NCBI RefSeq assembly: GCF_015706575.1
Contig: NW_024037069.1
Coordinates: 35,547,315 to 35,611,314 of the forward strand
DNA from: Patiria miniata
Taxonomy: Eukaryota > Echinodermata > Asteroidea > Valvatida > Asterinidae
Direction: 5' to 3'
Length of the DNA: 64,000 nt
A program made the position numbers and the translations under genes. How positions within the stretch are numbered: the stretch's first letter is position 1; every line of letters begins with the position of its first letter. Under the pieces are notes generated by a model that had not been told where the DNA came from, did not search any database, and worked only from the letters and a program-made list of their open reading frames with translations. Below are positions 1-11,646 of the stretch, piece after piece.

Positions 1-439
1 GAAATCTTTCCCTACGTGTAAATGCACATATAGGTACATGTACATTGTACATCAAGTTTGTATCTGAATGCTCATGACTTGTTCTTTAATTTGTGTTTTA
101 CATTGACATACAACAAGAAGGTGAAAAAGAAACACATATTCTTGGGCAAATGAACAAACACAATCAAGTTTGAGCCGTCCCACGCAGAACAGCAATACAT
201 AAGATGACTGAGCATTTCTGTTTTTGTTCAGACATATGGTAAACAAGCTGATTTACCCAATCATAATTGGGTAGAGGGCGTATTTGTGTTGGGTGAGAAA
301 ATGTGGGGAGTAATGTAAACGGGGGATTTAGTTGAGAAGACATGCAGTTGAGAAATGCAAAAGATACAAAATGAGAAAGAATAGCCTTATTAGGTTATTA
401 TCAATATCATGCAACAGCAATTCAAATTGATTTCAAAGC

Positions 440-960
440 TTAAAGGGAATATACAACATTTGCAAACATCAAAAAATAAAACTACCAAGTTTTTGCGAAA
501 TACCTTAAAAGGATGTTGGTAAATGACAGTCTAAAGCATCCTGTAAAATTATGGCACCTGGTATACTGTCATTTTCAAGAAAAGTGGTATTTTTGTATCA
601 ATTTCCAACGCTGATCGGCCGATCAGCGTTGGAAACAACTGGCTTTTTTTCAAATACTGGCCCCAATTGACCATTGCACTTGTTTGCAATCGATTACAAA
701 CCTATGAACGGGTACGAGCCAGCTAGACTGGTTCCCTGACCTTACAATTCCCTAATGTATGTTAACTGCTCTGTTTCTTCTTTTATGGAGTCAGGGAACC
801 AGACTACAGGAAAATGATCGTTTTTCTTGGTTTTTATAGCATTTTCGAACCCAAAACCTCCAAAAAGTCAGTGTAACTATATTTGCTTTATATTTCCAAC
901 CCCCAATTCCATCCATTTCTGAAAATTACAGCAAAAGCAAATGATGTATATTCCCTTTAA
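440..960. mobile_element. TTAA-flanked MITE, copy 1 (521 bp)
   Basis: The element begins TTAAAGGGAATATACA and ends with the inverse TGTATATTCCCTTTAA; no longer target duplication lies outside the TTAA, which fits insertion at TTAA as in piggyBac-type elements. It contains a 34-bp perfect palindrome at 602-635 centred on GATCGGCCGATC. Near-identical copies lie at 9799-10321 and 18590-19110 in the opposite orientation. No transposase reading frame is present, so it is non-autonomous. The piggyBac assignment is inferred from the TTAA site only. Confidence 0.85.
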
Positions 961-1185
961 GAAATTCATTCAAAGCTTTGTTGGGAAGTGTAAATACCTG
1001 GGAAAATTGGTGTTGGAAGAGAGACTGGTGTTAAAAATTAAATCTCAAGAAATGATCTATATTTGAAACAGCCCCCAAAGAAATAAACTGGAACAACATG
1101 AAAATAATAATTAATTAATAATGTTGAAACAAACATTATGGCTTCCATGTAAATAGTCAATTCAATTTTTGTTTAATTCTCTTAC

Positions 1186-3244
1186 CTGACAGAAAAGACA
1201 CCTCACTAGATCTGTAGCTCTTGCTAGAGTCAGTCACACCATTACAGGAATCTAAACACGTCATTTGGATAACATAAACTACTGATTCACGTAAGTTGGT
1301 CAACTGAAAAGTTCCGGTGGGGATAAACTTGGCACAACGCTCGACACGGACGATGTCTTGTTTTCGAAGTAAAGGAGATCGCAGCATGTGGCTTGGATGT
1401 AAGCAGCAAGTGTCCATGTGACAACGGTGGCATTGTTTTCAGGATCCTTCTCCACGCAGACAAACACGCCATCAAAGACATCTTGAGAAAAATAAAAAAA
1501 CCTTAGCATTTTAAACACATTTGTATATATACTTTGAATTGCTAATTAAAAAAAAAATAATTATCAAAGGTTTTCACTGTTCCATTTAAAACCATTGGCA
1601 CTTGTGCCAAAGGATGTTGACTGAAATAAAAAAAAAATCAAAGTGTGGTATCCTGAGGCCTCTTTGATAGTTGTATTTCTTCCTTTGCGAATTGCGAGTG
1701 ATATGTTTGTTTTGATCAAATTGAATGATCTTTGTGTAGTGATTACTGTTTGAAAATGTTCTTTGTTTGATTTTGAATTGTATGCAAAGTTGCGTCGGCC
1801 TATTGCAGAAATATTGACGAGAATATCAATATATTTCTTCATGCAAACTATTTACACATAAAAAGGAGTGACGTCTTAAAACAACAGGGATTTCAAAATT
1901 CAAATATAAATGCATTAAATTAATGTTTAAAATGCAGGAAAGATTCCCATATCTGGCCATCACTAATTTTCCCTTCATTGGCCTATCAGCCATCAGAAAG
2001 TGATATGTCATAAAAAGTCAAAATAAGCAGGGGAAAGTATTGAGGTATTTAATGAGAAAACGAAAAAAATGTTGCAACCTGACGCCACTTTTTTCTTCAT
2101 TTATCATCTCAATGAAGGTCAGTCATTGCAAAAATGATGACAAAACATATATCTGAGTCCGAGAAACATTTCCAATTTTGTTAGGAAATACTTAGACAAT
2201 TTTTTGACTCTCCATAGACTTTGTAATTGTACTCAATCGCGGAAGTGGCGTCAGGTTGTAACATTTTTTCCATTTGTTTTGATCAAGTTGAATGATCTTT
2301 GTGTAGTGATCATTGTTTTGTTTTTTATTTTGAATTTTATACAACTTCTAGCTGCGTCGGCCTATTACAGAAATATTGACAGAATATCAATATATTTAGG
2401 CGATCATGTAGTGTAGGGCCTGGTTCCTATCTAAGGGAACAAAATCCACTCTAATTAGCTAACCCTAACCCTCAAAGGGCTGTTTGGGGGTCAAGTACCA
2501 AATACCACAAAATACTACATGTTAAAATTATTGGACCTACCAAACTAGTTGGCGACATTCTCAGTAAACAGGTATGTCATAGATAGAGGGCAGGGTTTTG
2601 ATTTTTTGAGGGAAATTTGGGGGTAAAATGACGATGACAGCGCGGGGACAACACGCGACCCGAAAATAAAGATGGCGATCACCGCGCAATGTACCGTCAT
2701 GACCGTGAGCACGCAGGGCGCGCTGAATCGCAAGGCACAAACCGCGCAGGAAAATCATGATTTCTACCCCATAAATCTGTTCAAAATTGCAAAACGGGTG
2801 TCATGACATTAGACATGTTAGAATTGAGGAAAGTCTGCTTTTGATTGTAAAGGTGAATTTTGAGCAATAAAAAACATTTTTGACTCTAGTCTAATTTGAT
2901 CAAAACAAAACAGGGCCAGGGCCCTTCACTTCACGATCGCCATATCATGCATATACTATAGGCCTATTTCCAAGTTCATGCTCCCCACAAACTACGTACA
3001 CATGACATAACAAGAAGAGTCATCTTAAAACAAAACTGATTTCAAATATTAATGTATTAAAATGCATTAATGTTTAAATGCATTCATAAACAAATTAAAA
3101 GAATAAAATTTTATCACGAAACTGGGTCAACACTATTGGCCATCTTGCATTTAATTTCATACCTGGGCTGTTCGTCGCTGCAGAAGAACACATTTCAATA
3201 ACGAAACCAAAGCAGATTGCTGTCGTCAACAGCATACTGGTCAT
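1186..3244 (-). CDS. 5' part of a secreted/receptor-like gene: signal-peptide exon plus FN3-like exon
   Basis: Two exons are supported on the minus strand. Exon 1 (3244-3163) starts at an ATG and encodes a signal peptide (MTSMLLTTAICFGFVIEMC...) of 27 codons plus one base, followed by a gtatga donor. Exon 2 (1481-1186) begins after a ctcaag acceptor, joins in phase 1 (DVFDGVFVCVEKD...), and ends at CAG|gtaaga. Exon 2 has an N-glycosylation site (NNAT), a VTW motif, several cysteines and, near its end, SVVYVIQMTC, which resembles the F strand of a fibronectin-III or cytokine-receptor domain. The upstream frame hits a stop at CAGTTGA, while the good FN3-like end is in another frame, so one base appears to be missing inside the exon. 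Domain identity is an inference and I do not recognise the gene. Later exons would lie left of the window. The promoter should be at about 3250-3500. Confidence 0.5.
1712..2400 (+). repeat. Diverged direct repeat pair of about 120 bp
   Basis: Positions 1712-1833 and 2279-2398 align along most of their length: both carry TTGATCAARTTGAATGATC, then TTTGTGTAGTGAT, then GCGTCGGCCTATT and AGAATATCAATATATT. A second pair in the same intron (about 1850-1935 and 3000-3080) shares the run around ATTTCAAA and TGCATTAA. The simplest reading is a local segmental duplication in the intron of the left-hand gene. No coding sequence is visible in either copy. Confidence 0.6.
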
Positions 3245-4299
3245 GCCACAACATCGGTTCGTTAGTCCCACCAGTGGACAAAATCGCAGCAGCGGCCAAA
3301 AATGCAATTTTGGAGGAAGATTGGGAGCATTTTTTTTTAACATAAGATCCAAGCTGTATTTTGCTCGACAGCTGACTGACTGCTGCGCTGCAGATGGTGC
3401 GCGCCCGTCATGCGTTCGTTGGAGTTAAATCCAGGTTACCAGCGACGGTGTTTTTTACGAGCAAAATTGCCCGTGTTGCGTTACGCGATACGATCTATCA
3501 AAATGAGGCAAAACTTTCCACCTAGTGTTTTCAGTTATGACCTTTTAAAACATTAATTAAAAACAGAAGAAATCAGAATTTATTAGGGTTAAACCAATTA
3601 CTTTACACTTTTTATTTATTGGTTCTTATACTATGTGCACAAAAACACACAAAACCCATGTCTTATTTTTCTCAGAGTGATGAAGCTTAACAGTAAAGAG
3701 AATTGTAAGACTCATTTTGTTGGATCAATGAAGACGACACCGGCACGTCCTCAAAAACGAAACACGAATAATATTCCCAGGACAATGTAAAATGATATTA
3801 TGACCTTTATGATTTGTACTCACGGAACAGTTTGATTTTGCACACAAACAATCCCCAGCTGGTTCTAGTGATTGTTGGAGATGGGCGCGACTTTATAGTT
3901 TCCCCTGCCCCCCCCCCCCCCCCCTCCCCCAGCCCCTAATAACGGCTGATGAGGTTTTAAGAAAACAGCTCAAGTTCAAGATGATGTGATTTTTCCAAAG
4001 TTAATTGAGACTGCAAAAAAAAAAAAAAAGAGGCGCGAAGACAGTGGTGTAAATTTAATGAGTGGGGGGGGGGGGGGCAAAATGTCCCTGCCCCCCTCTA
4101 AAACTGATAAATCGAGAATGTGTTGAGAAATACAAACATTTTTTGGCAAATTTTTTTTTGCCCCCCTCTAGAAAAAATCCTGGCGACGCCCATGACTGCA
4201 ATGGATATAAGTATTTAATTAATACATGTTTGCGTTATCCCCGCTTATTCCACTGAATGGGGGACTCTCTATGTTTAATTTTTTAAATTACAGTTCTTG

Positions 4300-4395
4300 A
4301 TATCTTTTCTTGTTAAATCTGAAATATAAATCAGTATCATTATTTAATATGTGGAAATATAAATTGCGAATAAATCAAATCAAATCAAATCAAAA
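4300..4395 (+). repeat. Retroposon-like 3' tail with (AAATC)n
   Basis: An AT-rich stretch ends in repeated AAATC units (ATAAATCAAATCAAATC), a form typical of the 3' ends of non-LTR retroposons and SINEs. Only the tail is recognisable; no reverse-transcriptase sequence precedes it. Confidence 0.4.
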
Positions 4396-5136
4396 ATCAA
4401 AGAAGTGAAATTCAGGTGAAAGATACAGAAACCCGCGCCGAAGTAAACTTATCATACGAAAGCCTCGAAAGGTAGTTACTTTTGAATGACATTTCAACAA
4501 CAACAAAAGATAGGGAAACTGATTAGATCCATTTGATTTTAAAGTCATGGACAAAGAAATGGACCGTGGAGCAGGGTTTGAACCTGCGCCCTCCAGAACG
4601 CTCTTCCAATACATGTACGTATATACAGGGTGCGTCAAAACTGCGGAACCCAAACCCCCCAAAATATATTTCATATTTAAAAATGGATATGTAGTACCAA
4701 AAAATAATACGAAAATTGCCCAATCCGTTCAAAGCATATCACCATTTAAACGCAATTACCCTAAAACCTGTTTCGTCCAATTTATTGTGTATTCCTATTG
4801 TTTGGAACAACAAAGAAAATGACACATTTTTTTGCAACAACTGTAGAACGCAATATCTTTATTAACAATGGTTAGGCAAACAATATGATTCATAAAATCC
4901 ATTTTTTTTTAAGATGAGCCTGGTGATGTCAGTTGCGCATTTGGGACGAAAGCGGTTGGGTTATTGTGTTCAATGGTGATATTCTTTGAATGGATTGAGC
5001 AATTTCAGCATTTTTTCTTCATCTAAAAGTAGCTATGAAATATTTCAGTCATTGTTATTTTTGGTGCTACATATTTTTTATTTATGAAATTATAATTTTG
5101 AGGGTTTGGGTTCCGTTTTGTTTGTCTCACCCTGTA

Positions 5137-5217
5137 GGCTGGATAGCTCAGTTGGTACTTGGTAGAGCACCGGAACGGTAATTCGCAGGGTCGCAGGTCC
5201 AAACACCGCTCCAGTCA
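5137..5217 (+). repeat. tRNA-derived (SINE-like) segment
   Basis: TAGCTCAGTTGGT resembles a pol III A box, and GCAGGTCCAAACACC about 50 bases later is a degraded B box. The acceptor stem does not pair and the spacing is irregular, so this is a tRNA-derived repeat and not a functional tRNA gene. A related segment in the opposite orientation lies at about 4555-4612 (GTTTGAACCTGCGCCC). Confidence 0.5.
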
Positions 5218-5939
5218 ATTTCTTTGTTTAACTTTAATATACACGTATATCTTAAAATAATTTTATAAACTAATCGTTGGTGGATTTTTTTGTTCAATGT
5301 CTTTGACAGAAGTGAATAACTTTTGCTAGGCCAGAAAATAATAATTGGAAAAAATATATATATTTTGACTCTAGCACAGCAAACGAACCATTGGCGGCCC
5401 ACAATAATTCAAACGGATGATATTTTGTGCGTCGTAGACAAAAAGTTAACCTTTTTCAGACGCAACGCTCAATATAAAATTATGTTCTTTTGGTTCACAA
5501 AATATAAAATGTGTAGGGGATTAACCGCGCAGTTGAGCGCTCGGCTCGGAATCCCGCACGGTGGGCATGCAGCTAACTGAAAGGGCGCCACCACGCGACA
5601 GTAACATGTTTACAGTTAATTTGCATTTGATTTGCATGACATGCATGAAGCTGCGGAAGTTTGGGCGGTGCACTTTTCTGGTAGGTAAGTTGCCAATAAC
5701 TATAAAATAAGTTTCTTTTTATGGCTTAATGTGATCTTTATTGCTAGAGAAGTGTGCAGAATTCGTAAAGCAATGCGCATCATTCTCTGATCGCTTAAAA
5801 CAAATAATGAGCAGTCAATAATAGTAGACGAGTTGAAGATTTGCTGTCGGAAATACACGTCGTTCGCTTTGAATAATATGCGTTATCTGCAACTGAAAGT
5901 GAAATGTGACGATTTGTGACTGTTTTGTGCGCTTTTTGC

Positions 5940-6070
5940 AATTTGCGCAATCTGAGAATGAGCGCCCATTCTTAAGAACGAGCGCGCATTCTTAAGAACG
6001 AGTGCGCATCCTTAAGAATGAGCATGCAAAATTGCAATCTTAAGAATAAGAATGAGCGCTCATTCTTAAC
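5940..6070 (+). repeat. Tandem repeat, about 24-bp unit
   Basis: Units of the form CATTCTTAAGAACGAGCGCG recur about four times with a few changes. A region near 7500-7650 carries the same words (TTGCGCAATC, CTTAAGAATG, GTGCGCTTT) in inverted orientation, so the two may be ends of one older element. Confidence 0.6.
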
Positions 6071-6114
6071 TGCTTAGTCGGGGGCATTAGTTAAAAATTT
6101 TATTTGATTTTGAA

Positions 6115-6519
6115 TAAAATTAACGCAGTGGCTATTGTTACGGCAGCCGTAACGCATTTCCCATTTTCTATCGTTACGGTAGACTGCAACCTGGCAACTT
6201 TTATAAAAAAACATGACAAGAAAATATAAAATTAGAAGGAAAAAAGTGAATTTGAACTTTATGAAATTCGGACTTTATTTCCCTTTTAAAAAAAATCCTC
6301 CAAAGCCTCAGGTTAGAAAAGGAAAAAAATTCGAGTGCAAAACTGAGATTCGAACCCGCAACCTCACGGTGCAAAATCCTACCCCCTATCGGCTGAGCTG
6401 GCGCACTGCTCGATAAAACGTGGGGAAACAAATAATTATATACCTGCGTGCGTATCAAAAAAATATCGTAGAGGGCGCTAAACAACGAGTGCCGTAACGA
6501 TAGCCACTTCGTAAAATTA
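6115..6519. mobile_element. TIR element A with tRNA-like core
   Basis: The ends are inverted copies: the left has AGTGGCTATTGTTACGGCA and the right, read in reverse, AGTGGCTATCGTTACGGCA. The interior has a core (TTCGGACTTTATTTCCC...) followed on the minus strand by a tRNA-like segment with a clear B box (GGGTTCGAATC) and A box (CAGCTCAGCCGATAGG). The same core occurs in element B, whose terminal repeats differ. Confidence 0.7.
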
Positions 6520-6534
6520 AAGCTGTTATTATTA

Positions 6535-7107
6535 GGCAGTGTATATTTTGCCGGAGACGGCAAACCTTTAGTAAACGTTTGTTTGCCGGATATGCATTGA
6601 ACATGCGCAGTTACTGGTTTTTTGTACTTAAACATTTTCCGGTGACAAATTTTAGCCTGGCTCCATGCCAAAATTATCGTTGTAACCTCGTATTCACAAG
6701 ATGGGATTCAGACCATTTTATAATTTCGGACTTTATTTCCCTTTTAAAAAAATCCTCCAGAGCCACAAATCTGAAAAAGAAAATGTAATACACTGCAAAA
6801 AAATGTTTGAGACATGTTAAAATAATAAAAGAAGAATATTCTTATTTATTTGGGGATGAGAAAAAAAAACTTTAAAATGTGCTGCGGTCGGAATCGAACC
6901 CGAGTCATCACGCTTACTAGAGCCTTTGCTTAACCACTACACCAAATGTGCTACACAACTTTTGGTGGGAATTTAATACATGTTATAATTCAGCCCTATC
7001 TTAAAGAGTACAGCGCCCTCTGTTGATATGGATTGCCGCCGGCAAACCTTTAGTAAACGTTAGTTTACCGTCATTACCACCGGCAAAATATCCACTATCT
7101 TATTATT
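6535..7107. mobile_element. TIR element B with tRNA-like core (uninterrupted copy)
   Basis: The termini carry inverted AGTGKATATTTTGCCGG plus sub-terminal AAACCTTTAGTAAACGTT. The interior shares the CGGACTTTATTTCCC core with element A. On the minus strand it contains a tRNA-like segment with a near-perfect B box (GGGTTCGATTCC) and an A box (TGGTGTAGTGGTTAAGC). At 6774-6781 it carries AGAAAATG once, the site that is occupied by another transposon in the sister copy near 60.95 kb. Confidence 0.75.
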
Positions 7108-9798
7108 ATTAATAATATTAGTTTTGTGATAATGGAGGACTGGGATTGGGAACTAGAACCAGAAGTTTGTTTAATCTGGACAAGTTACAAATCCCTGCAT
7201 CAAATGCATGCTGAGACTGAGAGAACACATGATCATGAGGAACACGCATTCATGTTTGTTATCCCAAAAATCAGATTTCTTTCCACTGGCACTACACCAT
7301 CATTGACCATATTATTATGTCTCTTATTACTTCCCCCTCAATATGTATAGGGGCCTATTATTACTTTCATCTCCACTGTACTTTTCATTGTTAAATCTTT
7401 TTCCTAGTGATCTTGCATTGCAACAGTATAATTATTTAGGTACGGCCCAAGAATCAGTGAATGAGGATGCAGCTAGACTCGCCAAGTGCAGCCGATGCTC
7501 AGCATCAACAAGACCGTTCTCTTGTTGCGCATGCTTAAGAATGTGCACTCAATCTGGAAGACTTTTTTTTTTTTGGAAGATTGCGCAAGGATCCAGTTAA
7601 GAATAGGCATACACATTTTTATGATTGCGCAAATCACAAGAAAGCGCACAACATCAACAAATATGAAATGAAAAATGATCGTGCATGGAGATTGTTGTTA
7701 ACCTCTTGACGCTGGTAGTGTTCAGCCACAGACAGCTACACATTGGGTGGAATGTGTACGTGCAAGCATTCAGCTGTTGTCTGTCAATGGATGCGCGCTA
7801 TGCAGCAGGAATGCCGCAATAACAGTCCCCAGGCTTGTCGGCTTTTCATTTTATCGAGCTGGGTCGAGAGCCGTCAGCTGGTATTAAGGGGTTTAAGTAG
7901 TTACACCGTGGTGGTTGCTAGACATGCTTTAGGTTACTGTCACTGCTGTCATGGTTGGAAGAATCGTAAGTAAAGTGGTTGTGAAGGAATAAACAGGTTC
8001 TTTAGGCCAAACAAAATAGTTCAGCTTCTGATTACATGGCATTTGAAAATAGGGTAGGTAGGTAGGGAAACTTTTCTTTTTTGGCAGTTGTTTGTGAATG
8101 ATCATATGGAGGTGTCTGCGTGTAGTCAAGGGTAGTAATTGATGGTTTTCAGGTTTTGTCCTCATTTTTCCAAAAAGAAATTAGGGTAGGGGCTGTCAAA
8201 ATAGCGTAGGTAGGGTAACTGGAAGCAAAAAGTTGTTTTCCTAATGTATTTCATTAAAATTCTGTAGTTTTGTTTTTGCATTTAAATCAGGGAAAACATT
8301 GGCATGTACAATGCACATGTACCAAAATTGTGCATTGTCACTAAATAATTGATATCAATATCTGACACAAGCATAATCACGGTTAGAAATTTGGGCGTTC
8401 TTATTGTCAAGACAGAAAATATGAATCATAAATGTAATTGTGTCCTTGTACTTGACCCAGTTTGTGTGTCAGTCTCTACAGTGAAAGTGCACTTACTGGT
8501 ACTGGTACGTTTTATTGACCTAAAGGCTAAGTAAAATTTCTATGGATAAAAATGTGCACTGTCATGATGAGACAGAAGTATTTTATAAAACTATTCCCTT
8601 GTGGTTTTCATTGAAGGGAAGTATGGGTCCTGGTATGCCCTTGTACTTGACACAGTGTGTATGTATTTATTCACAATAACTCCAATGAAAGTCTTAACAT
8701 TCAAACCCCCCCCCCCCCCCAACCATTAACAAAACAAAGCAAATTAAACAAATGCACGATTATGAATGTTTGCTGTGTTGTTTTTTTTTTACGTTTTGGG
8801 GGCAGGATATGGCCCTACCAAAAGAGAAAAAAAACAGATCCCATTTTCATTTGTAAGGCGACCTCTTACTGTATTTCAAGATGACTCCCATTTTTTTTTT
8901 AGCTGCTAGCTTGCCCAAGGAACCCTACAAATGATATATTTAGATAATTGTTGCACCAATTTTCCTTGGCTATTTTTTTTTGAGAAAACAAAAAAATGAA
9001 ACAGGCTGTCTTAAAAAGATAAACATATTTATTGAACTGCGTGGCCAAGTGTTGTGTCACTGTAACCTTGTTCTTGAAAAGGCCACTGTATAACAATGAA
9101 TTGTTTCTTCCGTTTACACTCACCACAACTGTAGGGCGTGAAAACCACTAGTTATGTTCTAGTCGCAGTTCATCAGTTCTTTTGTGTGCCATTCAGGTGT
9201 GGCATTGAAAGTGAATGGCAGGAATTATTCTGAGCAACGCAAACTTGTAAAAGGCATGTCGTCAGTGACGCATTGTGTTCACAACAGCCAGCCATACTTT
9301 CACTCGTAATTCGGACAAAGACATTGTGTGCCACTCTGAGGTACCGTTTGGGCACACCCATTGAAAATACCGATTCATTGATATTCGCATCGGCATCCGG
9401 CTGTTGTGTGTTTAGTGGTGTGGAGCGTATTCGTTCAATATTTTGAGCTGTAACTCAAGTGGTTAGCAGCTGTGTTAGTCAGCCAATATTACAGCGCTAC
9501 CTTACTCTTCCATGTGTTCATTGTTTTGAAAGCATTCTGCATCTGTGTAAATCGAAGGCTGTTAAACTGTAAGTAAAATTATCGACAGTACAGTATTATG
9601 CACATATGGTCACAAGCACAGTACACATACATTTTAAATCGTCTACATGCAGTACATGAACCTTGTTGCTCTCAGGTTGTTACTAATAAAATTGCAAGTT
9701 CAGTGTTCATGAAGCAAGTGTGTATGACCAACTGTTATTGTACAATTTACATGTACAGTAATTGCACAGTTAAGTTTCTTCAATTTCATGACTATCAT

Positions 9799-10321
9799 TT
9801 AAAGGGAATATACATCATTTGCTTTTGCTGTAATTTTCAGAATGGATGGAATTGGGGGGTTGGAAATATATAGTGAATATAGTTACACTGACTTTTTTTG
9901 AGGTTTTGGGTTCGAAAATGCTATGAAAACCAAGAAAAACGATCATTTTCCTGTAGTCTGGTTCCCTGACTCCATATAAGAAGAAACAGAGCTGTTTACA
10001 TTCATTGTGGAATTGTAAGGTCAGGGAACCAGTCTAGCTGGCTCGTACCCGTTCATAGGTTTGTAATCGATTGCAAACAAGTGCGATGGTCAATTGGGGC
10101 CAGTATTTGGAAAAAAAGCCAGTTGTTTCCAACGCTGATTGGCCGATCAGCGTTGGAAATTGATACAAAAATACCACTTTTCTTGAAAATGACAGTATAC
10201 CAGGTGCCATGATTTGACAGGATGCTTTACACTGTCATTCACTTACAGTCCAGCAAGGTATTTCAAAATGATTTGGTAGTTTTATTTTGTGATGTTTGCA
10301 AATGTTGTATTTTCCCTTTAA
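9799..10321. mobile_element. TTAA-flanked MITE, copy 2
   Basis: This is the reverse-orientation copy of the 440-960 element, bounded by TTAA on both sides, with TIR AGGGAATATACATCATTTGC. The central palindrome has one mismatch (GATTGGCC in place of GATCGGCC). It lies upstream of the FRRS1-like coding exons. Confidence 0.85.
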
Positions 10322-11262
10322 TCAAAGGTGTAACATCCTGAATAGTGTCCATATCCGTGTTCAGAAGTTTACCACTTGTTTACCACTTGTTGGCATGTTA
10401 AATTAATCAGAGTTGGTACTGCGTACATTTTGCTGGTTGGAAAGCAGGAAGTAAAGTGATCCTTGGACCTTTGCCAAAAAGTTGTAAATAGGGAGTTTGA
10501 TTTGTCCTTTGTGATTTTATACAATGGACAAGTGTCCATGGTTTTCCCCTGTGATATTAATGTACATGTACATGTAGTTTCCTGAAGTGAATTGGATTGA
10601 TGGTGTTGCTGTTTTGCAAGACTTGCATTTCCTGTTTTGATTTTCATGTTAAGCTGAATATTTTCGGTTTCAAGTTGTTCGCAGAGTTTAAAATGTGGCC
10701 TGTGTGATCCTTGAATATTTAATAGCCAAAAAAGGGGGGGGGGTGGAAATCAGTGGATTGTTTGGAACAGAATTCTAGAAGTAAAATTCAGCTAAATGTA
10801 TCCGAGTGAACCTTATCATACAGGTAGTGTGTACTGTAGAGATGCATTTATTTGTTTGGTTGCTGTTATATCAGTGCTGGATGGTTTTCCGTTGATTTTT
10901 GAAGGCTAGAATTGCTTTAGTAGTGAAACTAGTTCAGAAGTTTCCTCAAAGACAGGCATGAAATGTTTCCTTGGGCACCTGATTTCTTTATTTTTCACTT
11001 CACATTTAAGCCTTACAAAATTGAGAAACACTATATAAAGTCGTGTAAAGCTTGGAATGTCCTCTTTGCAGTTACTTTCCAGTTGCGTGCATTACAGATG
11101 CTTCTTTGACATACAATGTACATGTACAGTTGTTTGGTAGTAGGTTCGAATCCAGAGAGATATTTTTGGTAGGGAAGCCACTTACATGTAACCAGCAGTT
11201 GAAAGGTCAGAAGTTCTAATCCAAACTCAGGTGATGTTATGGTGTTTTTTTTTCCTACACAG

Positions 11263-11580
11263 GAGTGTGAATCACAACAGATCCAGCATGAATACCAGGC
11301 CGTCGTTCCTCGCCTTGGTCCTTCCCATGATCCTCTTGCAGATGACCTCCGTGACCTGGGGTCAAGCCGTAAGTAGTGATAGAAGGCGAAAAAGACACGG
11401 TGACGAGACAGGAGATCAAACGGTCGGGGTATGTAGTTAAAAAACTGGACGGGGGCGTTCATCCATTACCCTAAAACTCCCGGAGCAAGTTTGGCTGTGT
11501 ACTTCCCTAAATCCTCTCAAATCAACTGTGAAGTGGCCTTTGAACTTCAACTTCCCAAAGGCCCCATTTAAAATAATAGT

Positions 11581-11646
<66 letters not shown>

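Larger units (their letters stand above)
3245..11262. other. Intergenic region between the left gene and the FRRS1-like gene
   Basis: I see no convincing coding exon here. The stretch holds a poly-C run near 3908, poly-G near 4064, an (AAATC)n tail near 4377, tRNA-like repeats, two adjacent TIR elements (6115-7107), a small tandem array near 5960-6060 and a TTAA MITE. A splice acceptor at 11261-11262 immediately before the start-codon exon implies at least one upstream non-coding exon of the FRRS1-like gene in this region. One possible donor is gtaagta at about 9569, but that is a guess. Confidence 0.5.

Noticed and set aside
6330..6410. tRNA-like box A/box B pairs (also near 4560, 5140, 6890, 16330, 20690, 34080, 45800 and 52600)
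   Set aside because: None folds into a full cloverleaf with a paired acceptor stem, and most lie in repeats, so they are treated as SINE or MITE parts and not tRNA genes.
7126..7350. Open frame starting MIMEDWDWELEPEV
   Set aside because: No homology, no splice context and flanking repeat remnants; it could be an upstream non-coding exon at most.
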